This document shows, piece after piece, positions 12,326 to 12,335 of a stretch of 12,335 nt of DNA. The notes under the pieces were generated by a model, which was not told the origin of the DNA, did no database searches, and was given only the letters and a program-made list of their open reading frames with translations. Each line of letters opens with the position of its first letter. Position 1 is the stretch's first letter. The translations under genes were made by a program, and so were the position numbers. The stretch comes from Candidatus Poribacteria bacterium (lineage in GTDB: Bacteria; Poribacteria; WGA-4E; WGA-3G), in the NCBI GenBank assembly GCA_009835515.1, contig VXXH01000026.1, positions 1-12,335 on the forward strand, given 5' to 3'.

Positions 12326-12335
12326 ATTATAATGG

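Noticed and set aside
1..12335. CRISPR array, prophage, insertion sequence, rRNA or tRNA
   Set aside because: No regularly spaced direct repeats, transposase or phage-type proteins, or recognisable RNA genes were found on either strand.

Overview
The window reads as a chromosomal segment of an uncultured, moderate-GC bacterium from the Planctomycetes-like environmental lineages, most plausibly a Candidatus Poribacteria member. The taxonomic guess is an inference. It rests on a secreted planctomycete-type cytochrome/DUF1549/DUF1553 protein, a DUF6785-type multi-pass membrane protein, a short secreted LamG protein and a UGSC-family selenoprotein occurring together. There are no phage genes, transposases, CRISPR arrays, rRNAs or tRNAs.

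Plus strand, positions 1-715: the 3' end of a TPR-like gene is followed by a complete UGSC-family gene (176-715). That gene is interrupted by an in-frame TGA at 461-463, exactly where the family has selenocysteine. A perfect 7-bp hairpin 12 bases downstream (475-493, loop starting A-G-U) has the geometry of a bacterial SECIS element. A conventional ORF caller would split this gene into two false ORFs. A long imperfect hairpin (731-800) lies between this gene and the convergent minus-strand block.

Minus strand, positions 799-12236: eight genes all run leftward. In transcription order they are a class II aldolase/adducin-like protein (GTG start), a coiled-coil protein, a CapA-like protein with a divergent metal site, a DUF6785-type membrane protein (TTG start), Lon protease, a planctomycete-cytochrome/BIG2/DUF1549/DUF1553 secreted protein, a secreted LamG-like protein and a 159-aa hypothetical protein. 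Two junctions are 4-base ATGA overlaps (coiled-coil/CapA and Lon/DUF1549), implying translational coupling. A good sigma70-like promoter sits at the right edge of the window (12297-12325), and the block ends at the hairpin with a T-tract on the minus strand.

Functionally the set does not form one textbook pathway. The aldolase-like, coiled-coil and CapA-like genes look like one transcription unit of unknown purpose, and both enzyme-like members have substituted metal ligands. Lon is coupled to a secreted, probably cell-surface, degradative-type protein. The selenoprotein is the clearest result and implies that the genome encodes selA/selB/selC/selD elsewhere.
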